NCBI GenBank assembly: GCA_030549205.1
Contig: JAUKTV010000010.1
Coordinates: forward strand, 1,178,001 to 1,242,000
Source of the DNA: Apiosordaria backusii
Taxonomy: Eukaryota > Ascomycota > Sordariomycetes > Sordariales > Lasiosphaeriaceae
Direction: 5' to 3'
DNA: 64,000 nucleotides
Part shown: piece by piece, positions 34,701-45,166 of the stretch
Layout of the letters: each line of letters begins with the position of its first letter
Position numbering within the stretch: the stretch's first letter is position 1
Notes under the pieces: generated by a model
Databases searched by the model: none
The model's input: only the letters and a program-made list of their open reading frames with translations
Told to the model about the DNA's origin: nothing
Program-made: the position numbers and the translations under genes

Positions 34701-36525
34701 GTCTCCTGAAATGCCGCACTTGGCTGCCAGCGAGTCACAGCCGTCCTTGTCGGCGACGACGGCTGTCTTACAGGTGCCGTCGGCGTTGGGCGGGGGTCCA
34801 GGGGGTGGCACTCTGCCATAGTTGCAGCAAAACGGCTCGCCGATCTTCAGACCGTTGCCCGTGCAATCCAACTGAGGGTTGTACTCGACAAACTTTTCAA
34901 TCGAGATGGTGCAGCGCTTGTCAGCCATCTGAAGGCATGTGTTGCCCTCCATCACCGTCTTCGAGTTGGAGCACTCCTTCTCCGGAGGAACACGGCCCTC
35001 ATTGCAGCAGAACGTCTGACCGGTCCGGAGGTTGTTGCAGTCGAGTTGAGGATTGCGAGACTTGAATGTTGAGAGTGAGACAGTGCATCGCTTGTCGGCC
35101 ATGTATTCGCAGCTTTGACCCGACTGGACGGTTTTCCAGTTGCTGCAATATGGAACAGGCGCGGGCACAGTAGGATCTGGCGGGGGAACAGCGCCTGGTG
35201 TACAGCAGACCTTTTGGTCGACCCAGAGATTCTTACAGTCGATGCCCGGGTTGTAGGACAGGAACGTAGAGAGGGAGATGGTGCACCGCTTGTCGGCGAT
35301 GATTTCGCATGTGTTGCCGAGAACCACCTTCTTGACGTTGGAGCAATACTCCTGTCTGCCAGCGAGCCCATGAAACATGGACCCACTGTCGCGCACACGG
35401 TACGCAGGGCTCAGACTAGTGCTGTTCGAGAATGAACCGACCGTGTTGTTTGAGGAAGGGGGGTTGGCGAGAAGTGACTGCGCAGGGGCAGGCACAAGGA
35501 GCGTCACAGCCGTTCCGCCCAAGACCTGGCTGGATGCACCTCGAGCGAGGCAGGATGCCTTGCTCCACTGACGCACACTCTGCTGCACCTTGGACACGTC
35601 GCCTCCCGTGTTAATCACGACACCAACCACATAGTCGGCACCATATTCGGCATCCGGCTCGCACAGCTCGACGACCATGTTTTCCGACACACCCTCGTTT
35701 TGAACACGAGCAAGCACACGACTGAGCACGTCGGCAGCAATGCCCTGGCGATGGGCCTGCGCACCAACGTACAGCCCGACAACAGCATTTCCGCTATGTG
35801 CGAAGGCGACCGTGTTGTTGTTGCAAGAGGGCGCAATGCTCTCTAGATGGTTGGCAATCTGGCGAATGGCGGCAACAACCCCGGCTGTGGCCTTGCCTTC
35901 GGCTGGCTTCTCTCCTATCGATGCAAGACGGAGTGAAGATGACGTTTCGGCCTCGAGGACAGGCGCACATATCTCGTCGCTGTCAACTGACCTCTTCGAA
36001 GATTCCGCCCTTTTGCCCAAGTCGGCGGTGCTATAACCAAGAGTCAGTAATCAGGTTTGGCCTCTGTCTAGGACAGCGCGATAAGTGGACGTACCAGACT
36101 CGCAGAGCAGTTGGGGTCAGGTCTGTGTCAACTTCAGAAAAAACGGCCATATCGAACAGCACCGTCTTCTCACACAAAGCCATGCGTGCCACGTTCGGGT
36201 ACAAGTCCCATTTGCGCGGATCGCTCCCGGCGCTGCTGCATGACACTGGGCATGGGTTGATGGCCTCAGTGGGAATGCGTTTTGTTGCTTCCAGCCACTG
36301 CTGCTCGAGCTTCTCTACAACATCGGTATTGGACAGGTCGGGTTGTGGTCTCGTTGCCGCATCAACAACCGGAAACTTCTGGAATTCGGCGGGGAGCTGC
36401 GAGGCATCGAAGTATCGGGGTTGCTCAAACCCTTGGGCGGCGGCCAAAGGCACCTTAGCCCCCAAAAGGGCGAGGGCCACGGGCAACAACATGGCTACAG
36501 GCGCCGACGAAAAAAAGAACAACAA
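31705..36525 (-). CDS. Killer-toxin-like GH18 chitinase (class/subgroup C) with LysM and ChtBD1 modules
   Basis: Five minus-strand exons, all in phase: 36095-36525, 34395-36030, a 21-bp micro-exon 34303-34323, 33461-34232 and 31705-33383; 1,512 residues (1,501 if Met at 36492 is used). Order: signal peptide (about 1-31, hydrophobic, ending AAAQG); an N-terminal region of unknown role (to about 370); five Cys-rich LysM-like modules (about 372-690), three nearly identical with ADKRCT(I/V)S; a hevein-type chitin-binding domain (about 690-735, NPCPLNVCCNHWGQCG), split by the micro-exon; GH18 from about 766 with catalytic DGVDLDWEY (Asp875...Glu882); and a long C-terminal region with two hydrophobic stretches (MWVLSAVLFILPGAG, GIFFLVVDLIPGVGTF). 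Predicted activity is chitin hydrolysis outside the cell. This architecture resembles the chitinase subunit of yeast killer toxins such as zymocin. It is divergent from a secreted-protein gene. Confidence 0.92.
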
Positions 36526-37503
36526 AAGAGTGACAAAAAGAGTGTAAGTGTCAAGCAGCCACCGTCCGGGACAATGATGTGTCGACAGTACGGACTGAAG
36601 GGGTCATAATGGCTAACATTTACGACATGGACACCGCCATATATATATTACTGGCCTGCTGGACCTCTTGCCAAAGACGGTACCACCAGAACGTTGACGG
36701 CTTATGTCGTAAGCCTTACAGTCGCCGAGGTCCCAATCTCGTTCGATTCTTCGGATCCAGGGTCGCTGAATTGTAGGCAGCCGATGTAACGGGCCCGGAA
36801 ACTCTAAGCATTACACTAATTTTCTTTTTGAAGGATGCCTATTCCTATCTCATGGCAAAATTCGTTCTGTCTCGTACTCTTTCAGCCAATAACAAGAGTC
36901 TGGGCACTGCGCTTGTCCCCAAGCTCTTGGTTCAGGGGTTCAGGGGCCCACAACTCTCACTCCACAAGGCTAGCCCAGTCCTCGTCAAACAACAGATCCC
37001 GACGGTATGTTAAATCCCGTCGGGGTTTTTTTGGCAAGTCTGGATTGTCCTGACTGTGGCCTTGGAACTTTTTCTCGGTCCCCTAATTTTATCAGCCTAT
37101 TGTTGCTCCGCATTGATTCCTTCTATCACTAGCTAAATTACCGCCAAGTTAAAGAGCGCTCCTTGTGGCGGGTTGACGCTCGGTTAGAGATGTGGTTGAG
37201 AATTTACCTTGCGTCCTCAGCTGGATCCAGATGACCAGGTTACCAACGCAGTAAGCACCAAATCTTGGTAATGCTACCTCGTCAAATCACCGAGTATAGA
37301 TATGCTAAAATAGCCATCACGCCTTGCTGGGGGGCATGTGTCTGCGTTGAGACTCTTGAAAGGGCTCTGCACCTCTTTCGTTTTCTTTCCCTCGCTCTCT
37401 TCTCGAACCCAGCGCCCTCCCGGTGTGCTGCCTTCATTGTCGTTCGTTATCTCCAATAACCCTCGTCACTCGCTCCTTGTCATCACCATTGTCATCAGAC
37501 ACC
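36526..37503. promoter_or_regulatory. Shared divergent promoter region (chitinase / secreted protein)
   Basis: A 978-bp interval between two start codons that point away from each other. It is the only upstream sequence for both genes, so joint regulation is possible. No TATA box or operator could be assigned with confidence; the right side has a pyrimidine-rich leader just before 37504. Confidence 0.6.
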
Positions 37504-38583
37504 ATGAGGGCTTTTTTGTCCCTCTCCTCCTGGCTTCTGCTGGGAGTATTTCTTATCGGCCAAGTCCAAGGTGGCCCCAATTCGATATATGCTCATGCTG
37601 CCGAGCGTGTCCTTGCCTACATGTTGTATGAAGCCGAAGGACTCGCACTTGAGGGAAAGAACACTGGGCGAGTGCTCGCAAAAGAATGCACACCCGGTCA
37701 GAAGAGGCGTTGCGACTTTCACCAGGTATGTTCACATTAGAGGTGTCTGATCCGATGGCTAACCCTACTTCAGTTTTTGACATACATTGCTGGAAAAGGC
37801 GCCACTGGCAGCCCATCTCTGAAGAACAACCCTAGATATCAGGCGTTTGATTCGACCAACAGGGACAACATCGCAAACACCATCCAACTCCTCGCCACCG
37901 ACCCAAGCATGACGAGGGTGGTTGATGTCGATTTCAGGCCGGGGTTGGTGTTGGAAGACGTCCGCAATGGCTACGTGCGCCTCATGGAAGATGGATACCG
38001 TGAGTACATCCCATGGTTGCGGAGCCACGTCAACGCGATGGACCCGGGTCCAGCGAGGACCAAGGCGGCCACTGCTCTCGACAACGTGGGGCCGCTCACG
38101 GGGAGGATTGTCTGGCTCCGCGATGCGCCGCTCAAGGGCGCTATAGCCGACGAAATGATGAGCACATTCGACAAGAATCAACAAAACACATTCTACAAGA
38201 TGAAGGCTCTTAGGGACGACAAGGGAAACCTTCTCAAGGACGACAAGGGAAACGTCAAATACGAGATTTTCAACCCGCCCCTGAAGCCTATCGACTGGAA
38301 GGCTGAGACCAGGACCTTTGCTGGGAAGACGTGGAAGGTTATCGACTTGGAGAAAGCGGCAAAGGCGAATCCGGAGACGTGGGCCAAGATCGGAGACCAT
38401 ATTACCAACCATGCGTCTCTCGTCGAGCAGGGCAAGGCTGGCGCGAAGTGGATGCCAGACACAAAGCAGCAGATTCAAGTCCATGAGCCTGTCACGGTTG
38501 CCTTTAGGAAACTGCATCAACAGCTCGTGCCTACCGCTCAGTACCCCGCACACGAGCTGGTAGTCCGGAAGAAATGTAATTAG
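37504..38583 (+). CDS. Secreted protein of unknown function beside the chitinase
   Basis: Two exons, 37504-37725 and 37774-38583, joined over a 48-bp phase-0 intron (GTATGT...CTAACC...TTCAG); 343 residues. A strong signal peptide (MRAFLSLSSWLLLGVFLIG, cleavage probably after VQG) is followed by a soluble, mixed-charge domain with only three Cys in the mature part (CTPGQKRRC near residues 61-70, and one at the C-terminal KKCN). A short repeated DDKGN unit occurs twice near residue 225 (LRDDKGNLLKDDKGNVK). No catalytic motif or known domain was recognised. It shares a promoter region with the killer-toxin-like chitinase, so it may act with it: a cargo, cofactor or unrelated secreted enzyme. This is inference from position only. 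Confidence 0.8.
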
Positions 38584-39042
38584 AGGCAAGAGGTGTCCTT
38601 GGGGTGAAGTTCTGTACAATTAACGGCTTTAGCTTAGCTGTTTTAGAAATGCTGTGTCATGTCGGGTTGGGTTTCTGGAGACAATCCACTGCCCGCCTTC
38701 CGTTTTGGACTCATAATCAACTGCTTTCATCCTCGAATCTCACATTCTCGCCGTGCAAGATACTCCTGATCCTCCGATCACCTTCCCCTCGAAAACAACT
38801 TTCTTGGCACCCACTTTTCAGGGGGTTCATTAGCATGTGCGTGAGCTACAGGAGGAAGTCAAGCGCGTCAGTCATCGTGTTAGTTGGGTAGAGTTGAAAA
38901 ATACCACACGCAGCAAATGCTGGTCCTGGAGCTAAATACAGAAACGAGAGTTGAAACTCAAGATTCAATTAAAAATCCCCATGCTAAATCCACCACCTGA
39001 CAATCTCCTTCCATAAGATGAGCCCCCTAGCTACCCACCCCC
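38584..39042. other. Convergent intergenic
   Basis: 3' flanks of the secreted-protein gene and of the first membrane paralogue. Nothing else seen. Confidence 0.5.
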
Positions 39043-40050
39043 TCAGTTATGAAGCACCCCCCAGTCAAAATCCACAGAGTCCATAAACCTCGCCGTCGAT
39101 TCATCATCAAACAACAGCGGACTAAGCGTCGGAGGAAGATACGCCCAAACGCTGCTCTGAAACCCAAAGTATTCCATCTCCGTGTCGAGCCCCTCCTTAA
39201 ACTGCCCTTGGCGCACCACTTCTCTCATCTTCTCGAGTCGTTTGAAGGCGGACATCTTAAAGGCATTCCATTCATGATGAGCCTGCTCCAGGGCCTTCTC
39301 TGAAGGGGTAGCTTCCCGTTGCAGTGGTGACTCCTTTGAGAGTATGGTCCGAATGGTGACCCAGAGGATCACCCAGCTTGCGCCTAGGATGTCTTGAGCC
39401 AGGAAGTATGTGAAGGCGTAGATGAATGGGACGGTGGCGAGGGGGAGATATGCTGCGAAGATGTGGAAGGAGAATGCCCATATGAACATGACGATTGTGT
39501 TGTAACTGTTCGCCAGTAGGTGGTTAGCAATAGTCCCATATCAAATCATCATTAAGAACAGCCAACGTACAACGCAATCCTCACAAGATGCAAGAACTCC
39601 TTTCTCCTTTGTTGATAAAGTTCCAATTGCTTCCTCGCAATTGCCTTGTCGATTTCCGCAAAGAATCTGTTCATGTAGGACTGAACTGAGTCGAGATACT
39701 GGAGCAGGCAGGAGCGAGCCACTTCAAAGTCGGCAGCTAGTTTGGATTAGTCCTCAAATCGTACAAGTCAATCGGAGTGAAGAGCCCATCTTACCATGGC
39801 CCAAACAGAACGGAATGCCCCCATCGACATAATATTCTTGGCACATAATCTCGGCCTCATACCACATCGAGCATGAAGCTGCTTGGCCCAAGACCGCCTG
39901 GTAGCTCAGGGCCTCGCTTGTCGAGTCTGAATAGCGTCGCACCAACCGGCCGTCTTTCTGCTTTTCGAGTAGCCACCATGGGATGATGAGTGTTGATGAG
40001 CCATCAGAGTGACGCAGCAGAATCTTTTCGTCGTCGGGCATCGAGGCCAT
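39043..40050 (-). CDS. Membrane protein, tandem paralogue 1
   Basis: Three minus-strand exons: 39795-40050, 39571-39736 and 39043-39505, with introns of 58 and 65 bp in phases 1 and 2; 294 residues. The N-terminal half contains a short Trp-Tyr block (SMWYEAEIM) and then ADFEVARSCLLQYLDSVQSY. Two to three hydrophobic segments lie at about 141-195 (MFIWAFSFHIFAAYLPLATV; FILGASWVILW-type). A helical charged tail follows. No known domain was recognised. Intron phases and the DF(E/K)VA block match the next gene, so the two are ancient tandem duplicates. It is the same strand as the chitinase but separated from it by the secreted-protein gene. Confidence 0.75.
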
Positions 40051-40678
40051 GGTTGTGTTCGCGATCGTTTGGGTGGGTTCTTTGTTGGTGGTAGTCTGGA
40101 GTAGGTACCTTAGGCAGACGAGATAATTTTCAACGAGTCGCCACGTTGTTCGATGTTTTGGGGAAGGTTTGCAAAGGCTGAAGGTGGCCGGGGAGAATTT
40201 ATGGGCAGCTCAGTTTGTTTGCTGCAATCGGCGGGGCCAGCTCCGTCTATTGATATCTCGGTCGCTAATGCCTTGCTCAGCAGGAGCAGCTCAGATCGGA
40301 TGGTGGAATGAAAGGCTGAGAAGGCTCCTGCCATGTTGTGTGATGGTTATCTTTGAAGAGCTCACGTGTCTGCCTTCAGATAACAACGACAATATTTTTT
40401 ATCCTGCTGTAACGTTTGCTCCTCAGAGGTGTCAAGCAGTTTCACTGCGCTAGCGATTAGATCGAGATGAAGTGAGGATCTTGTCTCCTATTTAGGCTAT
40501 GTATGTTTGTTTCTAGGTTGCAAATGGGAAGTTGCGAGGAGCAAATTACGTCGGAAACAGTCACAACAATGTGGTTAGAGAAGAGCTGATCTATTATGGG
40601 AGCTACGCTCTTTAAGCTGAGAAGACCCTGTTGCTACTTTCTATCTTCTCATGCCTCTGATACCAACCAAGGTTGCCA
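40051..40678. other. Intergenic between tandem membrane paralogues
   Basis: Promoter of paralogue 1 and 3' flank of paralogue 2. No gene or repeat recognised. Confidence 0.5.
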
Positions 40679-41967
40679 TCAGGCATGCTTAAGCCAGTAC
40701 TCGGAAGGCACGCCCTTTGTCATGAAGTTCAGCTTCTTTGACTCCCATGACTGCCAATCTTCCCGCTGGCCGCCCTCATGCTTCTCTCTGTCCTTGTTGA
40801 CTTCTTCTGCGTGCGTATTCTCATACTCCTCCATGAATTGCTTCAGCCTCGATGGAATCAATCCCAAGAAGGTATCTTCTTGGTCCTCCTTCAGCTCCTT
40901 GAAACTGGAATCCTGCATCTCATTGATGAAATTGGCGCCAGCGTCGGGAACAGAGATCGACCTTTCGGCCCGGACTCTTCCCATCATGTCGTACAGCTCC
41001 CCGTATCGGTCTGCCAGGCGGGCCTTGAATCGTTTCCACTCCTGTTGCAATTCACGGGTGGTCTCCTCCTGAGGGTCCGGTTGTTGCTGACGAGGCGGCC
41101 TCGTCGCACGATAGAGAAGGATGCATAGCCAAACGGAGCTTATGGCAAAAGATAAGAAGGTGCTCGTTCTTACTTGTGTGGTTTTGGTCGTGTTTGGGAG
41201 TGTTTGCCGACCGGCTGGGATCTCAGAGTTAGATGAGCCGGATGAGCTAGGGTGGTCGCCGTTCAGTATAACGCGAAGCTCATAGCTGCTGACGATGAAG
41301 ATCAAGAGCATTTGCCTGTTAAGAACACCTGTTAGTATTGCCAACCAAAGAGACAGTACAGGCCTGGTAAACAGCTTACAGTACGAACCAGAAGTCGCGA
41401 AACCACCACATCTCGTTCTTGACCACCTTCTTGGAGTTGGGCTCTTCTACCAGAATCATGTCCCATTTCTGGACAAAGTGATCCATGTACTGTCGGACAG
41501 TAAAGAGAGAGGAGAGGAAGGCGTTCTGCGCGACCTTGAAGTCAATCGAATCGAGACGGGCTAGAATCTTGTTAGTTATATGGACTCCGAGGTGTATCAT
41601 GTACTTGAGGTAGTGAGACCCTCTTACCTTGCTTGTTGTCGCCGAAAATATTGTACGACATCTGATACCACTTGCCGCATATCATAGCGGTCGCGAAGAC
41701 GTCGTCATCTTTGTGCAGCCCTTTCTTGATGGAGCCGCCCTCTTCAAGTTCATCTGTGGTGCAACCGAAGCCCTGCCACCCCACTGGTTCAAGAGATTCG
41801 ACGAACAACAGGCTAACCACCGTGTTATCGGGATACTTCCTATTGATCTCATTGCCCATCGTGAGCCAGTCGGCCTTGGTGAATTCTTTCTTGGGCTGTA
41901 GACTGGTGAAATATTCGAGTGGTCGAAGTCCACAGGCGGACTTTGGTGGTTGTGTGGCTGCAGACAT
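40679..41967 (-). CDS. Membrane protein, tandem paralogue 2
   Basis: Three minus-strand exons: 41628-41967, 41380-41560 and 40679-41315, with introns of 67 and 64 bp in phases 1 and 2, the same phases as in paralogue 1; 385 residues. The N-terminal region contains a Trp-Tyr block (ICGKWYQMSYNIFGD) and IDFKVAQNAFLSSLFTVRQYMDHF, corresponding to ADFEVARSCLLQYLDSVQSY of the neighbour. Two hydrophobic segments (about 176-186, and FLSFAISSVWLCILLY further on) are followed by a long charged C-terminal tail, likely helical. It has a longer N-terminus and tail than paralogue 1. No known domain was recognised. The function is unknown; an immunity or trafficking role next to the chitinase is only a speculation from position. 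Confidence 0.75.
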
Positions 41968-42454
41968 CGGTGATAGCGGACGAGACCAACGCAGCGTAGT
42001 ATTTGGGTTGTTGAAGATGAAAGAGGAGAAATCAGGTACGTAGAGAAGAGAGATTCTGAACAGAATTATTTATACAGCGGAATGTACAATGGGCAGCATG
42101 GTGCCTATCTGGTTGATATCACGACTTTGTGGGCACTGCCTTCCTATCTCGTTGTGCAGATCAGGTGGATCTGCTTATCGAGGTTTTGATCAGACGAGAG
42201 CTCATTTCTCGATAAGGATAGCCATTTCAATTCGGTTGCAGGAAGTCGCGCTATCACAGGGTTGTCCTGCGTGCTCAATAGCTCCAGTCAGCGCAATCTC
42301 CGCTATCTCGGTGAGCAAGCGTCATCAGGTCTTGAACACCAATGCGAGCGGTGAACTTACTTAGATAAGGTAGGTGCACCTATTTTCAGTTGCTCTGTCT
42401 CAACTCCAAGAACATAAGGATCATTGCCAGGGGTGATGGTAACAATTAAATACA
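41968..42454. other. Intergenic, promoter side of membrane paralogue 2
   Basis: No supported gene. The right edge is the 5' flank of the tRNA. Confidence 0.5.
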
Positions 42455-42594
42455 GGACGTATGGTCTAGTGGTACGACGTCTCAGTTGCAAATAAATGTT
42501 CGCTGCGCTTGAACCTGTTACAAGACAGGTGAAAGAGTTCGAAGGTTATAAATGCTCCTTGAGAAGGCCCCAGGTTCGAACCCTGGTACGTCCA
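42455..42594 (+). tRNA. Intron-containing tRNA, isotype uncertain
   Basis: A full cloverleaf can be drawn once a 68-nt segment (42491-42558) is removed. It has a perfect 7-bp acceptor stem (GGACGTA/TACGTCC), D stem GTC/GAC with loop TAGTGGTAC, anticodon stem TCTCA/TGAGA, 5-nt variable loop, and T arm CCAGG-TTCGAAC-CCTGG. The discriminator base is A, and a T-run just downstream (about 42601) fits RNA polymerase III termination. The intron position, after base 37, is canonical. With standard spacing the anticodon is TGC (Ala), but the Ala identity pair G3:U70 is missing. A one-base shift gives GCA (Cys), but Cys tRNAs normally have U73. The isotype is therefore left open. The A- and B-box sequences look functional. 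Confidence 0.75.
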
Positions 42595-43016
42595 GTCTAT
42601 TTTCCTTTTTGATGGTTTTCCGACTCTGATTGACTCTAGAGGCCGATGTCATGCTCCGGGTTATGGATGCGAAGTCGTATTTGCTATGGCATAGTCACGC
42701 GCGCTACAACATAGCCAGACGCCTTATAAAGTCGAAACGAAACAGCTGGATTTCAAAATCATAGCGATAGGTATCCGTCTACGAGTGTCGTCTATGTACT
42801 TCTCGAGATCACAACCATGGTAGCCCACATAATAAGCAGAGTGTGAGAAGGTCAATCATGACGGAGACTCCGGGCCTCTCTATGCATTTCTAAATGCGCG
42901 AAACTCTATCTCGTCCCAAGGCATAATCTAGACGCATGATCTTGAACCTCGGATGACAACCGTAAATGAAACCCATTGTAACGCTGTGCAAAAAGTGAAC
43001 GGCCACCCAGATCTAA
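42595..43016. other. Intergenic, no supported gene
   Basis: Only the T-run terminating the tRNA gene was recognised. Confidence 0.5.
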
Positions 43017-43736
43017 TCAAGCCTCCTCGCCATCAAGCTTCCCACGCCCAACGACCAACCCCTTCTCTTTCCCCTTGTGGCTCAGCGCCTCAACAACATT
43101 CCCCAACCACCAAGCATGCACCCTCACATCCCCCGTCAGCTCCGGATGAAAACTCGTCCCAAACACATTCCCCTGCCTCACCGCAACGATATCCTCCTCC
43201 TCCCCTGGTTTCTTCACCGTCCCCAGCACTTTCACCTTCCCATTCCCATTAATCACCTCCTCCACCACCGGCGCCCTGATAAAAACCCCTTTAAACGGCC
43301 TCTCCCCCTCCGCCAAGAAACCCAACTGCAAATCCGCCACAAACGACTGCGCCTGGGTCCCAAATTTATTCCGTAGCACCCTCACATCCAACCCCCCGAT
43401 GAGTTCCTGTCCGCCTTGTTTGGTGGCAGACGCTTCTTCTGCTAGCATTACCAAACCAGCGCACGTCCCCCACACGGGCTTGTTGTTGATCTTGACGAAT
43501 TCCCGCAGTGGTTCGAATAACCCGAGGCGGCGGGCGACAATGGCCATTGTTGTTGACTCGCCGCCTGGGATGATGAGGGCATCGCAGAGGGATAGCTGCT
43601 CGGGGGTTTTGACTTCGGGGAAGTGAAAGGTGATGGTGGGGAAGCTGGTGGAGGCGCGGTTGAGGAGGGCGATGTGCTCTATTACACCTCCTTGGAGGGC
43701 GAGGACGCCGACTGTGATTGAGGAGGGTGGTGGCAT
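43017..43736 (-). CDS. pdx-2: Pyridoxal 5'-phosphate synthase, glutaminase subunit (Pdx2/PdxT/SNO)
   Basis: Single-exon ORF of 239 residues. It is a class-I glutamine amidotransferase of the PdxT/SNO family: start ITVGVLALQGGVIEH, LIIPGGESTTM near residue 55, nucleophile Cys92 in GTCAGL, and His197/Glu199 in TSFHPEL completing the catalytic triad. It releases ammonia from glutamine and passes it to the Pdx1 synthase for de novo vitamin B6 synthesis in the cytosol. A C-terminal tail beyond the last motif is rich in Lys and Gly. It is divergently transcribed from pdx-1 across 1.4 kb, as is common in filamentous ascomycetes (established knowledge, Neurospora pdx-1/pdx-2), which suggests joint regulation. 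Confidence 0.97.
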   Translation of the reverse strand: MPPPSSITVGVLALQGGVIEHIALLNRASTSFPTITFHFPEVKTPEQLSLCDALIIPGGESTTMAIVARRLGLFEPLREFVKINNKPVWGTCAGLVMLAEEASATKQGGQELIGGLDVRVLRNKFGTQAQSFVADLQLGFLAEGERPFKGVFIRAPVVEEVINGNGKVKVLGTVKKPGEEEDIVAVRQGNVFGTSFHPELTGDVRVHAWWLGNVVEALSHKGKEKGLVVGRGKLDGEEA

Positions 43737-45166
43737 TGTGGCTTGTTTTGGTGATTGGTGTGAGGTGGTTGGTGAGGAGATGGGGGTTGAGTGTAAGTGA
43801 AGGAGGCAAGGGTCTCAAGTACTAGTACGCGGGTTGGTTGAATTATGAGTCAAAATGATACTGGAAATAAAAGTATGAGTGGTGGTTTTGTTATAGTGAG
43901 ATCTGAGAGGCTGACAATGATGAGGCTTGCTTGTCAAGTGGCTAACAAAATATAAGACTTGTTGAGGGTATCTCCTGGCGGAATTTGGGTATCTCAAACG
44001 TCTTGACGAGTCAGGATGCTCTTTATTTTCAGATGGCCGCGGTTATCGCAAGTCATCCAAGGTCCCAGGAGGTTAATAAGCCAGATGCAGGTGAGTGGTG
44101 ACGTGGTTAAGGTACTGACTGGGTGGCACGGGATATGCCGGATAGGGGCGGCTTATTAAACATTCTTGGTTCCTGGGATCCGACGAGAAAATCCCTCGCC
44201 ACCCCAATTGGGAACGACATCGGACACTTTAACACACGGTGCAAGGGGCCAAGCCAAAGACTGTTCGAGATTTTTCACCATTGGATGATGCAAGAAGTAA
44301 CTTCGCCTTGCCTCGACATGACTGGGGGTGACAGGACGAACAGGACGACAGGACCGTGGGGAGGAAATAGAGTTGATACGGTGTGGGAACCCCACGCCTG
44401 CCCAGGCCGAGAGCAAAAAAAAAAAAGTTGGAGGGGTAATATCTGCCCCTCAACCCCTCGTTGAATGTGACTCTTCTCTTTGTTTTGGGAAAAGGGCGCG
44501 TGTTCCTTTAGGGCGTGGGATGCCCAGATTGGAATTGGATGTCCTGTGAGAAATATCCTCAACAATTGACCTCGGCCGTATGCTGCAGTCATAAAGTGTT
44601 ATCACGAAGCCAAGCATGATGGTAGCAGAGATCAAGCGAGATATCCCCGTGAGCACAATTGCCGGTCACCTTCTCTTTGGACGTTAGGACGTTATGTAAT
44701 CCCGAGCTACGTGACTGGTGTGCCGACGCTACGGGTCCTCTCCGATCCGGAGGCAAGGGTCCTCAACGGTTCAAACCGCGAACCGTCCCAGACCCGGAGT
44801 GCTCTCAACGCTACAGTAGATCTCACACTGTGCATCTGATGCGCCCTCCGCGCTCCCATGCATGCATACACCTGACGATCGAGGGGTCAACCACCACGGC
44901 TCTCCCCTCACTGACTCACGAATCATCGTCTTTAAAAAGTCAATTGCTTTCCCCTTGCAGGCTATTATTCCAGACATTGACAACATCAACTTACTCAACT
45001 GTTTACCATCTCCACTGGTTTGACCTGGACTACCACTCATCAAAGAATTTCTTACATAACCACACTATCAAACCTTAAAAGCAGCACTTCTCGCCACTAA
45101 AAACACCTCAAACGCTTTTTTCTAAACACCCTTCAACAAACCATCACCAAAACCCTCACATTCACA
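43737..45166. promoter_or_regulatory. Divergent pdx-2 / pdx-1 promoter region
   Basis: A 1.43-kb interval between two divergent start codons. A homopolymeric A run lies near 44415-44426. The 150 bp before pdx-1 is rich in pyrimidines and has a CAAC/CTCAAC-rich leader. No transcription factor site was assigned. Confidence 0.7.

Noticed and set aside
37765..38619. 284-codon minus-strand ORF over the secreted-protein gene
   Set aside because: Antisense shadow; the forward strand has the signal peptide and a consensus intron.
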